From contig NZ_CP050022.2 in assembly GCF_011602485.2 (NCBI RefSeq), positions 4,422,001 through 4,486,000 of the forward strand: 64,000 bases of DNA. Reading direction: 5' to 3'. Numbering within the stretch: the first letter of the stretch is position 1; each line of letters begins with the position of its first letter. Of this stretch, positions 24,570-34,183 are shown piece after piece. The position numbers and the translations under genes are program-made. The notes beneath the pieces were generated by a model. That model was not told the DNA's origin. It did no database searches and saw nothing but the letters and a program-made list of their open reading frames with translations. The stretch comes from Bradyrhizobium sp. 1(2017) (GTDB taxonomy: Bacteria; Pseudomonadota; Alphaproteobacteria; Rhizobiales; Xanthobacteraceae).

Positions 24570-24620
24570 CGCACCGGCTCCCGGATCAGAGCTGAACGAC
24601 GTCAGCCCTCCAATTCAGCC

Positions 24621-24830
24621 TCACGCGACCTGAGCTCGAAACAACCACCGGCGGTCCCGTTCGCGGCGTGTGCGGAAACCATCAACGCATTTCCTGGAAC
24701 AGAGCGCCGTGCGCCAGGAATAGTAGCGGATCAGGCCAAACTTGCTGCCGCACATCGCACAGCCGTTGATCGAAGAGCAACGTTCGGATCCGGACAGGCG
24801 ACCTTCAGGAAGTTCCGATGTATCGCACAT
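24621..24830 (-). CDS. Small Cys-motif protein
   Basis: A 69-residue product (MCDTSELPEGRLSGSERCSS) with CAMCGSKFGLIRYYSWRTAL then CSRKCVDGFRTRRERDRRW, again a C-x2-C...C-x3-C layout followed by a basic tail that could contact nucleic acid. It lies 51 nt upstream of the three-gene coupled unit on the same strand and is probably co-transcribed. It is the third protein of this motif type within 1.2 kb. Confidence 0.62.
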   Translation of the reverse strand: MCDTSELPEGRLSGSERCSSINGCAMCGSKFGLIRYYSWRTALCSRKCVDGFRTRRERDRRWLFRAQVA

Positions 24831-25361
24831 TGTTGTCTCACTCTGTTGCTTGCGCTTTTGCCAGTTCGTTCCCTTCGACCTCTCGCGGGTCCTGAATGAC
24901 CGCGCCGCGGCTGCGTATCGGGAAATGCGGTGGCCTCGTCCCTGATCGTGTGCCTGTCGGTGAGGCGGCTTGGCCGTAGGCTTCAGACCAGTTCTGGTGC
25001 GATTGACTGGTCGATACTCCCGATGGTCATGAGCCTAGTCCGTTGGGCACGAGGTCCTCAATTGTACGGAGGTAAATAGCCGGCATGACTAGGAATGGAG
25101 GAGCTATACCTAGGTTTGTCCGTAGTCGCCCGGGTCTCTCGCGCGGCTCATGTTCAACGGGACAGCGCATGATGCGTCGGCCGCACGGCCACCGCGAAAA
25201 ATCGGCTGACACGGCGCGCTTGATGCGTTGCGGTGAACAGCGGCGCGGCAGCCAATTCGAAGGCGAATGTCGTAACCGCCGTCCGACTTTGGCCGGAATT
25301 GCTCCTCTGGCGGCAACGTGCTCTACTTGTCTTCACGCAGAGAGCGCCGGGAGCGTCTGCG
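24831..25361. other. Divergent intergenic region without gene
   Basis: About 530 nt between the Cys-protein unit and the histidine kinase. It must contain promoters for both directions. I see no convincing gene, RNA or FixK-type site. In-frame extension of the kinase into its 3' part (to 25233) is not protein-like. Confidence 0.4.
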
Positions 25362-27347
25362 ATGAAGCTTGGCCGTGCAGCGACCTTTGGGAAGTCAGCC
25401 GTGCAATTCCTCGCCGGATGCGTCCGGCAAACGGTTACCACGAAGCCTCGCGTCGAGCCCGGCGACGCCAGTTTGCTCGAATCGGTCAAGCAGTGGCAGC
25501 AAGTCTTCGAACACAACCCCGTCATGTACTTCATGGTCGATCCGGTCGGGACCGTGATCAACGTGAACCCGTTCGGCGCCGCGCAACTGGGCTATACGGC
25601 CACGGAGTTGATCGGCCGATCGGTGCTGGATGTCTTCTTCGAGGAAGACCGCGACTTCGTCCGCGCATGTGTCACGCTGTGTCTCGAGACCGTCGATCAG
25701 TCACACACCTGGGAAATCCGGAAGGTCCGCAAGGATGGCTCGGTGCTATGGGTGCGCGAGAACGCCAAGACCATGCTGCGGGCCGATGGCGGGCCAATCG
25801 TGCTGGTCGCCTGCGAGAACATCACCGAACGCAAGGAAGCTGAGAATGCGCTGCGACAGAGCGAGGCTTACCTCGCACAGGCGCAGGAACTGAGCCACAC
25901 CGGCAGTTTCGGCTGGAGGTCGGCAACCGGAGAGATTACCTGGTCCAAGGAGACCTATCGCATCTTCCAATGCGACGAGGGGACCAGGCCAAGAATCCCC
26001 TTCATGCTCGAGCGGATTCATCCGGATGACCGGCTTGCGGTGCAACAGACCACGGGTCAGGCTGCGCGCGAGGGCAAGGATTACGATCACGAATACCGGC
26101 TCCTGATGCCCGACGGCTCCATCAAATACGTCCGGGCAGTGGCCCGGGCGACCCGGGATTCCAGCGGCCGTGTGCAGTTCGTCGGATCGGTCACTGACGT
26201 CACGGCGACCAAAGAGGCCGAGCGAAGGCTTCGCGAGAGCGAGCAGCGCTTTCGCGATTACGCCGAAACCGCCTCTGACTGGTTCTGGGAGACAGGGCCA
26301 GACCATCGCGTGACCCAGATTTCGGAACACTCCGATACCATCACGGCTCCCGTCGGCCTGCTCGGGCTCACGCGTTGGGACATTGCGCCCGATGCAGATC
26401 TCGAGCCGGATAAATGGCGACAACATCGGGAGGCGCTCGATGCCCACGTCCCATTCCGCGACCTGGTGTATCGCAGCAGGGACCGCAACGGTCAGGCGAT
26501 CTATGTCCGGACCAGCGGCAAGCCGTTCTTCGACCCGCAAGGCGCCTTTCTGGGTTATCGTGGCGTCTGCACCGACGTGACCGCGGCCATCCGGGCCGAT
26601 CAGGCGGAAGACGCGCTGCGCAGGGCCCAGGCCGAGCTCGCCCATGTGACGCGCGTCACGACACTGGGCGAGCTGACAGCCTCCATTGCGCACGAGATCA
26701 ACCAGCCGCTCGCCGCCGTGATCGCGAATGCCGACGCCTGTCTCTCCTGGCTGCAGCGCAATCCGCCAGATCTCAACGCGGCCCGCCGCTCCGTGGACTG
26801 GATCATCGAGGACGGCAAGCGTGCCAGCGACATCATCCACCACGTCCGGGCGCTCGCCAAGCAGACCGACATCGAGATGGTGCCGCTCGACGCGAGCACG
26901 GTCGTGCGGGAGGCCGTGGCGCTCGTTCAGCGCGAAATGGCCAGCCATGCCGTGTCGGTGCGAATGGAGCTATCATCGGCATTGCCCGGGATCTTTGGCG
27001 ATCGAATCCAATTGCAACAGGTCCTGATCAACCTGATCATGAACGGGATCGAGGCCATGGAAGGCGTCGATGATCGCCCGCGCGAGCTGACGATCCGCTC
27101 AGAGGCGGACGGCGATCATGCGGTGCTGGTGAGCGTTGCCGACTGCGGCGCCGGCATCTGCGAAAAGGCGATTGACCGCCTGTTCATGCCGTTCTTCACC
27201 ACGAAATCCTCGGGCATGGGCATGGGGCTGTCGATCTGTCGCTCCATAGTCGAGGCCCATGGCGGTCGACTTGCCGCCGCTCCGAACCAAGGGCACGGGG
27301 CAACTTTCCAGATCACCCTGCCTGTCCATCGAGAGGAAGCATCGTGA
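25362..27347 (+). CDS. Three-PAS sensor histidine kinase
   Basis: A 661-residue cytoplasmic kinase: PAS/PAC 1 at ~35-160 ([20 protein letters not shown]), PAS 2 at ~170-290, PAS 3 at ~300-420, then HisKA-like H-box [20 protein letters not shown] with the phosphoacceptor His, and an HATPase domain with N-box [18 protein letters not shown], and [17 protein letters not shown]. No membrane segments are seen. ATG 25362 has GGGAG upstream. The stop overlaps the start of a FixJ-type regulator (GTGA), so the two form a cognate pair resembling FixLJ or NodV/NwsB systems. No FixL-type heme-binding motif was identified, so the signal is unknown. Confidence 0.92.
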   Translation: MKLGRAATFGKSAVQFLAGCVRQTVTTKPRVEPGDASLLESVKQWQQVFEHNPVMYFMVDPVGTVINVNPFGAAQLGYTATELIGRSVLDVFFEEDRDFVRACVTLCLETVDQSHTWEIRKVRKDGSVLWVRENAKTMLRADGGPIVLVACENITERKEAENALRQSEAYLAQAQELSHTGSFGWRSATGEITWSKETYRIFQCDEGTRPRIPFMLERIHPDDRLAVQQTTGQAAREGKDYDHEYRLLMPDGSIKYVRAVARATRDSSGRVQFVGSVTDVTATKEAERRLRESEQRFRDYAETASDWFWETGPDHRVTQISEHSDTITAPVGLLGLTRWDIAPDADLEPDKWRQHREALDAHVPFRDLVYRSRDRNGQAIYVRTSGKPFFDPQGAFLGYRGVCTDVTAAIRADQAEDALRRAQAELAHVTRVTTLGELTASIAHEINQPLAAVIANADACLSWLQRNPPDLNAARRSVDWIIEDGKRASDIIHHVRALAKQTDIEMVPLDASTVVREAVALVQREMASHAVSVRMELSSALPGIFGDRIQLQQVLINLIMNGIEAMEGVDDRPRELTIRSEADGDHAVLVSVADCGAGICEKAIDRLFMPFFTTKSSGMGMGLSICRSIVEAHGGRLAAAPNQGHGATFQITLPVHREEAS

Positions 27348-28015
27348 CCGAACGCGCGGGACCTTCGCCGGCGCAGGAGGACGGCGATCAGCCCATCGTC
27401 TTCATCGTCGACGACGACGCATCCATGCGCCGTGCGCTCACCAATCTATTCGAGTCGGTCGGCCTCAAGGTCGAAGCATTCGGCTCGGCGCCGCAACTGC
27501 TCCAGGCCAAGCCGCCGGAAGTGCCCAGCTGCCTCGTGCTCGACATCCGCCTGCCCGGAGCGAGTGGCCTCGACCTTCAGACCGATCTTGCCAAGGCCAA
27601 TATCCACACACCCATCATCTTCATTACCGGTCATGGCGATATTCCCATGACCGTTCGCGCCATGAAGAGCGGCGCGATCGACTTCCTGACCAAGCCGGTT
27701 CGCGACCAGGACATCCTGGACGCAGTCCGGGCCGCGATCGAGCGGGACCGCAAGCGCCGCGACCTCAACAGGACGGTCTCGACCGTGCGATCACGCTTCG
27801 AGTCACTGTCGTCTCGGGAGAGAGACGTATTGTCACTGGTGACAGCCGGCCTGATGAACAAGCAAGTGGCCGTCCAGCTCGGATTGGCGGAAATTACCGT
27901 CAAGATCTATCGCGGCCAGATCATGCGAAAAATGGGTGCGAAGTCGCTGGCCGACCTGGTCAGGATGAGCGAGGCGCTCGGGATTCGGCCCGGCAAACCC
28001 GACGTACAAACCTAA
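27344..28015 (+). CDS. FixJ/NarL-type response regulator
   Basis: A 223-residue regulator. The receiver domain at ~15-130 has the acidic pair DDD, phosphoacceptor Asp in [10 protein letters not shown], Thr in FITGHGD and Lys in FLTKPV. A LuxR-type HTH follows at ~150-210 ([20 protein letters not shown], then [16 protein letters not shown]). The GTG start overlaps the kinase stop by 4 nt, so expression is coupled and the pair is almost certainly cognate. The target genes are unknown; the next gene, a receiver-only protein, may be part of the same phosphorelay. Confidence 0.92.
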   Translation: MTERAGPSPAQEDGDQPIVFIVDDDASMRRALTNLFESVGLKVEAFGSAPQLLQAKPPEVPSCLVLDIRLPGASGLDLQTDLAKANIHTPIIFITGHGDIPMTVRAMKSGAIDFLTKPVRDQDILDAVRAAIERDRKRRDLNRTVSTVRSRFESLSSRERDVLSLVTAGLMNKQVAVQLGLAEITVKIYRGQIMRKMGAKSLADLVRMSEALGIRPGKPDVQT

Positions 28016-28111
28016 GTATGAGTTTCCAATGGTGACCGAGAGGTCCACCTTGCGTGGCTTATGTGTGGCCGCAGCGTCGGCAAGCGTAATCCCGAGCGAG
28101 GAGCGGACGTC

Positions 28112-28498
28112 TTGTCAGTGGCTTCGGTCATTTCGGTGCTCGACGATGACCCTTACGTCCGGGCGGCGCTCAACAATCTCCTGGAATCGCGCGGGTACAT
28201 CGTCCACACGTTTGCCTCCGCCGACGAGTTTCTACGGTCGGCCAATTCGAGCGACACCTCGTGCGTGATCGCGGACGTGCAGATGCCGTCGGTCACCGGC
28301 ATCGACCTGCTGACGCAGATGCGCGCGCAGGGTTCGGCTACGCCGTTCATCTTCATCACAGCTTTCCCGGATGAGAGCGTGCGGGTGCGTGCGCTCAAGG
28401 CCGGTGCAATCTGTTTCCTCGGCAAGCCGTTCGTCGCCGCCGAACTGATACAGTGCCTGGAGCGAGCGCTAACAGCAGGTGACGAAACCGTGGTGTAA
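28112..28498 (+). CDS. Single-domain response regulator
   Basis: A receiver-only protein of about 128 residues (SVASVISVLDDDPYVRAALN) with phosphoacceptor Asp in CVIADVQMPS, Thr in FITAF and Lys in FLGKPF. No output domain is present. The start is probably TTG 28112 (AGGAG 8 nt upstream), with GTG 28118 as an alternative. Located ~100 nt after the FixJ-type regulator on the same strand, it could compete for phosphoryl groups or act by protein contact in the same pathway. Confidence 0.82.
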   Translation: MSVASVISVLDDDPYVRAALNNLLESRGYIVHTFASADEFLRSANSSDTSCVIADVQMPSVTGIDLLTQMRAQGSATPFIFITAFPDESVRVRALKAGAICFLGKPFVAAELIQCLERALTAGDETVV

Positions 28499-28625
28499 TT
28501 GTGCGGTCCATGGCAACCGACACCATATCCCCGCTTCTCGCGAAGCCCCCGAGATGGCCGCGTTCGCGGCCGCCTCGGGATGAGGGAGAATGATCTGGCG
28601 GCCGACGCGGAGCGCGCCGACCGCA

Positions 28626-29597
28626 TCAATCCACCTTGATGTTCGCCGCCTTGATGATCGGCCACCATTTTGCGATCTCGGCCTTTTGGCGGGTCCCGAG
28701 GGCTTCGGGCGTGAGCTGATCTTTGGGCGTCATCTCCAGACCCTGACTTTCGAGCTGCTTCTTCACCGCAGGATCGTTCAGCGCCTCCACGGCCGCGGCG
28801 TTGAGCTTGGTCACGATCTCCTTCGGCGTGCCCTTCGGCACCCACATGCCCGACCACAGCGTCATGTTGAAGCCTTTCAGGCCGGCCTCCTCCGCGGTGG
28901 GAATCTCCGGCGCCGAGGGCAGCCGCTTGTCGTCCGTGATGGCATAGGCGCGGACGGTGCCGGCGCGGACCTGGTTGATGGAGTTAGAGGTCTGGTCGAC
29001 GATGAGGTCGATCTGGCCGGCGATCAGATCGTTCAGGGCCGGCGCCGTGCCGCGATACGGCACATATTGCAGCTTGATACCGGAGACACTTTCGAAATAG
29101 ACGCCGGCGATGTGGCTGCCGGAGCCCGCACCGGCCGTGCCGGCGGTCGGCGGCGAGGGCCGCGACTTGAGCCACTCGATCAGCTCCTTCAGGGAGGTCG
29201 CGGGCACCCCGTTCTTGCTGACCACGATCATCGGATTGCTCGGCAGCAGCACCACCGGCTCGAGGTCGGCGACGAGGTCGTACTTGAGCTTGTAGACGGC
29301 ACCGTTTGCGACGTGGGTGCCGAGATGGCCGAACGAGATCGTGTAACCGTCCGGCGGCGATTGCACGGCACGGCCGACGCCGATCGAGCCGCCCGCGCCG
29401 GTGACGTTCTCGATGACCACGGGCTGCCCCAGCGTCACCCGCATCCGCTCGGCAAGCACGCGCGCCATTGCGTCCGACGGTCCGCCGGCCGAGAACGGCA
29501 CGATAATGGTGATGGGATGCGATGGATAATCTTGGGCGCGCGCGACGCCTGCAACAGCGAGAACAGCAATCAGCGCAGCCCAGAAGGCCTTCTTCAT
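28626..29597 (-). CDS. Bug/TctC-type tripartite tricarboxylate transporter receptor
   Basis: A 323-residue periplasmic solute-binding protein. The signal peptide is MKKAFWAALIAVLAVAGVARA, followed by the hallmark YPSHPITIIVPFSAGGPSDA and ENVTGAGGSIGVGRA. GGGGAG precedes ATG 29597. Bug proteins bind small carboxylates, often with no linked TctA/TctB membrane genes; none is present here. It is downstream of a threonine synthase-like gene, which may share a transcript. The ligand is unknown. Confidence 0.9.
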   Translation of the reverse strand: MKKAFWAALIAVLAVAGVARAQDYPSHPITIIVPFSAGGPSDAMARVLAERMRVTLGQPVVIENVTGAGGSIGVGRAVQSPPDGYTISFGHLGTHVANGAVYKLKYDLVADLEPVVLLPSNPMIVVSKNGVPATSLKELIEWLKSRPSPPTAGTAGAGSGSHIAGVYFESVSGIKLQYVPYRGTAPALNDLIAGQIDLIVDQTSNSINQVRAGTVRAYAITDDKRLPSAPEIPTAEEAGLKGFNMTLWSGMWVPKGTPKEIVTKLNAAAVEALNDPAVKKQLESQGLEMTPKDQLTPEALGTRQKAEIAKWWPIIKAANIKVD

Positions 29598-29678
29598 TGT
29601 CTTCTCCCCAGCGATGTCGATATTGTTCTTGCTCTTCCCGCGTACGGGAAGAGGGATCATTCGTGGCGCATTGCCGCG

Positions 29679-30920
29679 CTAGAACTGGGAATAGTCGATC
29701 GGCTTGTGGCGATCGAGCGTGCGAGTGACCGGCGGCAGCGGGTACTTCAGGCCGGTCGCGCAATTGAACAGCATCACGCGGTCCGACTTGCTGACGCGGC
29801 CGTCGGCGAGGCTCTCCTTGTAGGCGGCGTAGGTCGCGGCGCCCTCGGGGCAGAGCAAGAGCCCCTCCTCGCGCGCAACCTCGCTCAACGCGGCCGAGAT
29901 CTTGTCGTCGTCGACCGCAATGGCAAAACCCTTGCTTTCGCGCACCGCGCGCAGGATCAGGAAATCGCCGATCGCCTGCGGCACGCGAATGCCGGAAGCG
30001 ATGGTGTGGGCGTCCTCCCAGCGCGTCGCATGCTCGGTGCCGGCGTCATAGGCGCGCACCATCGGCGCACAGCCGGAGGCCTGCACCGCGACCATGCGCG
30101 GACGCTTCGAGCCTATGAAGCCGATCTTCTCGAGCTCATCGAACGCCTTCCACATGCCGATCAGGCCGGTGCCGCCACCGGTCGGATAGAAGATCACGTC
30201 GGGCACGTCCCAGCCGAGTTGCTCGGCGAGCTCGAGGCCCATCGTCTTCTTGCCTTCGATCCGGTACGGCTCCTTCAGCGTGGACGTGTCGAACCAGCCG
30301 ACCTTGGCCTTGCCCTCGCCAACGATCTTGCCGCAATCGTCGATATAGCCGTTGACGCGGTAGACGGTCGCGCCCTGGAGCTCGATCTCGCTGACATTCA
30401 CTTCAGGCGTGTCGGCCGGGCAGAAGATCGTGGTCTTGATGCCGCAACTCGTCGCATAGGCCGCGAGCGCAGCCCCCGCGTTGCCGTTGGTCGGCATGGC
30501 CATGTGCTTGATGCCGAGCGCCTTGCCCATCGACACCGCCATCACGAGGCCCCGCGCCTTGAACGAACCGGTCGGCAGCCGTCCCTCGTCCTTCACGATG
30601 ATCTCGCCGCCGCCGAGCTTCTTGCCGAGCTTGGGCAGCCGGATCAGCGGTGTGGTCACCTCTCCAAGCGAGACGATGTCCTTGCATTTGCGCACCGGCA
30701 GCAGCTCGCGGTAGCGCCACATGTCGGCGGGACGCTGGGCGAGAGCGTCCTTGGTCAGCGCCTTCTTCACGCCGGCGAGGTCGTAGCGCACCAGCAGCGG
30801 CTTGCCGGCCTTGGAGAGGTTGTGGACCTGGTCGGCGGCGTAGTGATCGCCCTCCATCGCGCATTCGAGATGCGTGACGAAGGTCGGGCGTTCGATGGTG
30901 AGGTTGTCGTTGTCGTGCAT
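29679..30920 (-). CDS. thrC: Threonine synthase-like PLP enzyme
   Basis: A 413-residue fold-type II PLP enzyme. The PLP-binding Lys lies in LPTGSFKARG, the phosphate loop and substrate site in MPTNGNAGAAL, and the Gly-rich PLP-phosphate loop in YPTGGGTGLIGMW. The size and Cys-rich N-terminus resemble short threonine synthases, which convert O-phosphohomoserine to threonine. A related dehydratase activity cannot be excluded. AGAGGG precedes ATG 30920; an upstream frame runs into a palindromic repeat and is not coding. Confidence 0.82.
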   Translation of the reverse strand: MHDNDNLTIERPTFVTHLECAMEGDHYAADQVHNLSKAGKPLLVRYDLAGVKKALTKDALAQRPADMWRYRELLPVRKCKDIVSLGEVTTPLIRLPKLGKKLGGGEIIVKDEGRLPTGSFKARGLVMAVSMGKALGIKHMAMPTNGNAGAALAAYATSCGIKTTIFCPADTPEVNVSEIELQGATVYRVNGYIDDCGKIVGEGKAKVGWFDTSTLKEPYRIEGKKTMGLELAEQLGWDVPDVIFYPTGGGTGLIGMWKAFDELEKIGFIGSKRPRMVAVQASGCAPMVRAYDAGTEHATRWEDAHTIASGIRVPQAIGDFLILRAVRESKGFAIAVDDDKISAALSEVAREEGLLLCPEGAATYAAYKESLADGRVSKSDRVMLFNCATGLKYPLPPVTRTLDRHKPIDYSQF

Positions 30921-30972
30921 GGGTTCATCCCTCTTGTTGTTGTGATCTCTGTCGCAAGCCGCGTTCACCCTT

Positions 30973-31056
30973 GTCATTGCGAGGAGCGAAGCGACGAGGC
31001 AATCCAGACTGTTTCCGCGGATCAATTCTGAATTGCATCGCTTCGCTCGCAATGAC
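30973..31056. repeat. Palindromic interspersed repeat (copy 1)
   Basis: The element begins GTCATTGCGAGGAGCGAAGC and ends with the complementary TCGCTTCGCTCGCAATGAC, with AATCCAGA...TCTGAATT inside the arms and CCGCGG near the centre. It can fold into a long imperfect hairpin. A second copy lies at 39338. Elements with these ends are dispersed in Bradyrhizobium genomes. It lies between lpd and the thrC-like gene and may act as a transcript end. Confidence 0.85.
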
Positions 31057-31064
31057 GGCGGCGG

Positions 31065-32486
31065 TCAAATATTCAGCACCCGTCCATACGCATCCAGCAC
31101 GGCTTCCTTCATCATCTCCGACAACGTCGGATGCGGGAAAACCGTGTGCATCAGCTCTTCTTCCGTGGTCTCCAGGTTCATGGCGACGACGTAGCCCTGG
31201 ATCAGCTCGGTGACCTCGGCGCCGACCATGTGAGCCCCGAGGAGCTGGCCGGTCTTCTTGTCGAAGATCACCTTGACGAGGCCCTGGTCCTCGCCGAGCG
31301 CGATGGCCTTGCCGTTGCCGACGAAGGGGAAGCGGCCGACGCGGATCTCGCGGCCGCTCTCCTTGGCCTTGGCTTCCGTCAAACCGACCGAGGCCACCTG
31401 CGGCTGGCAATAGGTGCAGCCCGGGATCATGTTCTTGTCCATGGGATGCGGATGGAGGCCCTTGATCGCCTCGACGCAGATCACACCCTCATGCTCGGCC
31501 TTGTGCGCGAGCATCGGGGGACCGGCGACGTCGCCGATGGCGTAGATGCCGGGAATATTGGTCTTGCCGTAGCCGTCGACCACGATGATGCCGCGGTCGG
31601 TCTTCACGCCGGCCTTTTCCAGGCCGAGATTCTCGATGTTGCCGACCACGCCGACCGCCGAGATCACGCGCTCGAACTCGGTCGTGACAGGCTTGCCCTT
31701 GCCGTCGTCGATGGTCGCGACGACGCTGTCGGCCTTCTTCTCGAGCTTGGTGACCTTGGTCGAGGACATGATCTTGATGCCCTGCTTCTCCAGCCGCTTG
31801 CGGGCGAGGCCCGCGATCTCGGCGTCCTCGACGGGGAGGATCTGCGGCAGCACCTCGACCACGGTGACGTCGGAGCCCATGGTGTGGAAGAACGAAGCGA
31901 ACTCGATACCGATCGCGCCGGAGCCGACCACGAGCAGGGACTTCGGCATCCGCTCCGGCACCATCGCCTCGAAATAAGTCCAGACCAGCTTCTTGTCGGG
32001 CTCGAGCCCCGGCAGCACGCGCGGCCGCGCGCCGGTTGCGACGATGATGTGCTTGGCCTGGTAGCTCCCCTCGCCCAGCGCGCCCTTCGGACCCTCGACC
32101 TCGGACTTCTTCACGGTGACCTTGCCGGGCGCGTCGATCGAGGCGGCACCCCAGATGACGCTGACCTTGTTCTTCTTCATCAGGAAGCCGACGCCGTCGT
32201 TGAGGCGCTTGGAGACGCCGCGCGAGCGCTGCACCACCGCCTTCGGATCGAACGAGACCTTCTCTGCCGACAGGCCGTAGTCCTTGGCGTGCTGCATGTA
32301 GTGATAGATCTCGGCCGAGCGTAAGAGCGCCTTGGTCGGGATGCAGCCCCAGTTCAGGCAGATGCCGCCGAGATACGATTTCTCGACGATCGCGGTCTTG
32401 AAGCCGAGCTGTGCGGCGCGGATCGCGGTGACATAGCCGCCGGGGCCGGACCCGATGATGATGACGTCGAAGGATGTATCGGCCAT
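31065..32486 (-). CDS. lpdA: Dihydrolipoyl dehydrogenase (E3)
   Basis: A 473-residue FAD enzyme that reoxidises dihydrolipoyl groups of E2 with NAD+. It has FAD motif IIIGSGPGGYVTAIRAAQLG, redox-active disulfide GGICLNWGCIPTK, NAD-binding VVGSGAIGIEFASFF, second FAD motif GIYAIGDVAG and a dimer-interface His-Glu in the C-terminal HPTLSE. It is the last gene of the pyruvate dehydrogenase operon, 17 nt after a small membrane-protein gene. A repeat element follows its stop. Confidence 0.97.
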   Translation of the reverse strand: MADTSFDVIIIGSGPGGYVTAIRAAQLGFKTAIVEKSYLGGICLNWGCIPTKALLRSAEIYHYMQHAKDYGLSAEKVSFDPKAVVQRSRGVSKRLNDGVGFLMKKNKVSVIWGAASIDAPGKVTVKKSEVEGPKGALGEGSYQAKHIIVATGARPRVLPGLEPDKKLVWTYFEAMVPERMPKSLLVVGSGAIGIEFASFFHTMGSDVTVVEVLPQILPVEDAEIAGLARKRLEKQGIKIMSSTKVTKLEKKADSVVATIDDGKGKPVTTEFERVISAVGVVGNIENLGLEKAGVKTDRGIIVVDGYGKTNIPGIYAIGDVAGPPMLAHKAEHEGVICVEAIKGLHPHPMDKNMIPGCTYCQPQVASVGLTEAKAKESGREIRVGRFPFVGNGKAIALGEDQGLVKVIFDKKTGQLLGAHMVGAEVTELIQGYVVAMNLETTEEELMHTVFPHPTLSEMMKEAVLDAYGRVLNI

Positions 32487-32503
32487 GGCGGCTCCCGTTC
32501 AAC

Positions 32504-32740
32504 TCAAGACGTGACGCCGCGGGCGCGGCGCTTGAAGACAACAAACCTGACCAGCCATTCGATGATCCCGACCAGGACCAGAACGGCCAGCGCGCTCAAC
32601 ACGATGGGTTGAGCGATGTTCCGCGATAATTGCTCTCCCGACAGGAATGCGGATCGTAGAAAATCGAGCCCGATCGGATTGAGCGCGACGACGGCGCCGA
32701 GCAGCAGCGATATCCATGGCCAGCGGGTACGGACATGCAA
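32504..32740 (-). CDS. Small two-helix membrane protein in pdh operon
   Basis: A 78-residue protein with two hydrophobic helices (WPWISLLLGAVVALNPIGLD and PIVLSALAVLVLVGIIEWLV) and a basic C-terminus (FKRRARGVTS). It fits between pdhC and lpdA with 22-nt and 17-nt gaps, so it is co-transcribed with the complex. No function is known. Confidence 0.75.
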   Translation of the reverse strand: MHVRTRWPWISLLLGAVVALNPIGLDFLRSAFLSGEQLSRNIAQPIVLSALAVLVLVGIIEWLVRFVVFKRRARGVTS

Positions 32741-32762
32741 GGTTGCCCCCTTCGCCGCCGCG

Positions 32763-34121
32763 TCAGACCATCATCATCACGGGGTTTTCGATCAGCTGCT
32801 TGAACGCGCCGATCAGTTCGGCCCCGAGCGCGCCGTCGATCGCCCGGTGATCGCAGGACAAGGTCACGCTCATCATGTTCGCGATCTCGATCTTGCCGCC
32901 GCGCACGACGGGACGCTCCTCGCTGGTGCCGACCGCGAGGATGGTCGCATGCGGCGGGTTGATCACGGCGGTGAAGTGGCTGATGCCGTACATGCCGAGG
33001 TTGGAGACGGCCGTGGTGCCGCCCTGATATTCCTCGGGCTTCAGCTTGCGGGAACGGGCGCGCGCGGCGAAATCCTTCATCTCGTTGGAGATGGTGGAGA
33101 GCGTCTTGGTCTCGGCCTTGCGGATGATCGGCGTGATCAGGCCACCGGGCATGGCAACGGCGACGCCGACGTCGGAATGATGATGCTTGACCATGCCGCT
33201 TTCGGTCCAGCTGACGTTGCAGTTCGGGATCTTCTGGAGCGCCACCGCCATCGCCTTGATGACGAAGTCGTTGACCGAGATCTTGTAGAGCGGCTTCTTC
33301 TCCTTGTCCTTCGGCGCGGCGGCGTTGATCTCCTCGCGCGCGGCGAGCAGCTTGCCGATGTCGCAGTCGATGGTGAGGTAGAAGTGCGGGACGTTCTGGA
33401 TCGACGCGGTCAGGCGCTGCGCAATGGTGCGACGCATGCCGTCATGCGGGACGATGTCGTAGGAGCCGGGCTCGAACAGCGACAGGATCTGCTTGTCCGA
33501 CATGGTCGGCGCGATTGCAGGCGCGCCGGACGGCGCTGCCGCAGGTGCCTTGAGACCCTTGCCGGACTTGGCCTGCTCGACGTCGCGTGCGACCACGCGG
33601 CCATGCGGTCCGGTACCGGTGACCATCGCAACATCGATGCCGGCTTCCTTGGCGATACGGCGCGCAAGCGGCGAGGAGAACACGCGGCCGCCATGGCCGT
33701 TGCCCTGCGCGGCCGGTGCAGCCGCCTGCGGCGCGGTCGGCGCGGCCGGCGGCGGTGCTGCCTTGGGCGCGGCTGGAGCGGGCGCCGGCGCAGCGGCGGG
33801 AGCCTCAGCGGGTTTCTCGGCTTTCGGCGGAGCAGCCGAGGCGGTGGGCTTCGCAGCCCCGGCCGCCTTCACGTCCTCGCCCTCGCCGGCGAGCACGGCG
33901 ATCACGTCGTTGACCGGGACGTCCTGCGTGCCTTCCGGCACAAGGATCTTGGCGATCGTGCCTTCGTCGATCGCCTCGACCTCCATGGTCGCCTTGTCGG
34001 TCTCGATCTCGGCGATGACGTCGCCGGATTTGACCTTGTCGCCTTCCTTCTTCAGCCACTTGGCGAGGTTGCCCTTCTCCATCGTCGGCGAGAGAGCGGG
34101 CATCAGGATGTTGATGGGCAT
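32763..34121 (-). CDS. pdhC: Pyruvate dehydrogenase E2, dihydrolipoamide acetyltransferase
   Basis: A 452-residue acetyltransferase core subunit. The lipoyl domain at ~1-80 has the lipoylated Lys in [11 protein letters not shown]. An Ala/Pro-rich linker follows, then the peripheral-subunit-binding domain (~155-190; SPLARRIAKEAGIDV, GTGPHGRVVARDVE), and the catalytic domain with C-terminal DHRAIDGALGAE carrying the active-site His and Asp. It transfers acetyl groups to CoA. It lies in the order pdhA-pdhB-DUF5076-deaminase-pdhC-membrane protein-lpdA. Confidence 0.97.
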   Translation of the reverse strand: MPINILMPALSPTMEKGNLAKWLKKEGDKVKSGDVIAEIETDKATMEVEAIDEGTIAKILVPEGTQDVPVNDVIAVLAGEGEDVKAAGAAKPTASAAPPKAEKPAEAPAAAPAPAPAAPKAAPPPAAPTAPQAAAPAAQGNGHGGRVFSSPLARRIAKEAGIDVAMVTGTGPHGRVVARDVEQAKSGKGLKAPAAAPSGAPAIAPTMSDKQILSLFEPGSYDIVPHDGMRRTIAQRLTASIQNVPHFYLTIDCDIGKLLAAREEINAAAPKDKEKKPLYKISVNDFVIKAMAVALQKIPNCNVSWTESGMVKHHHSDVGVAVAMPGGLITPIIRKAETKTLSTISNEMKDFAARARSRKLKPEEYQGGTTAVSNLGMYGISHFTAVINPPHATILAVGTSEERPVVRGGKIEIANMMSVTLSCDHRAIDGALGAELIGAFKQLIENPVMMMV

Positions 34122-34183
34122 GCTGACCTCACGAAGAACTTCTCAAAATGTCGCCTTCGACAGCGAAGACGAACAGACCAGGT

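Noticed and set aside
28590..31031. 813-codon open frame on the plus strand
   Set aside because: It covers the complement of the Bug receptor and threonine synthase-like genes and even a repeat element. No start signal or domain.
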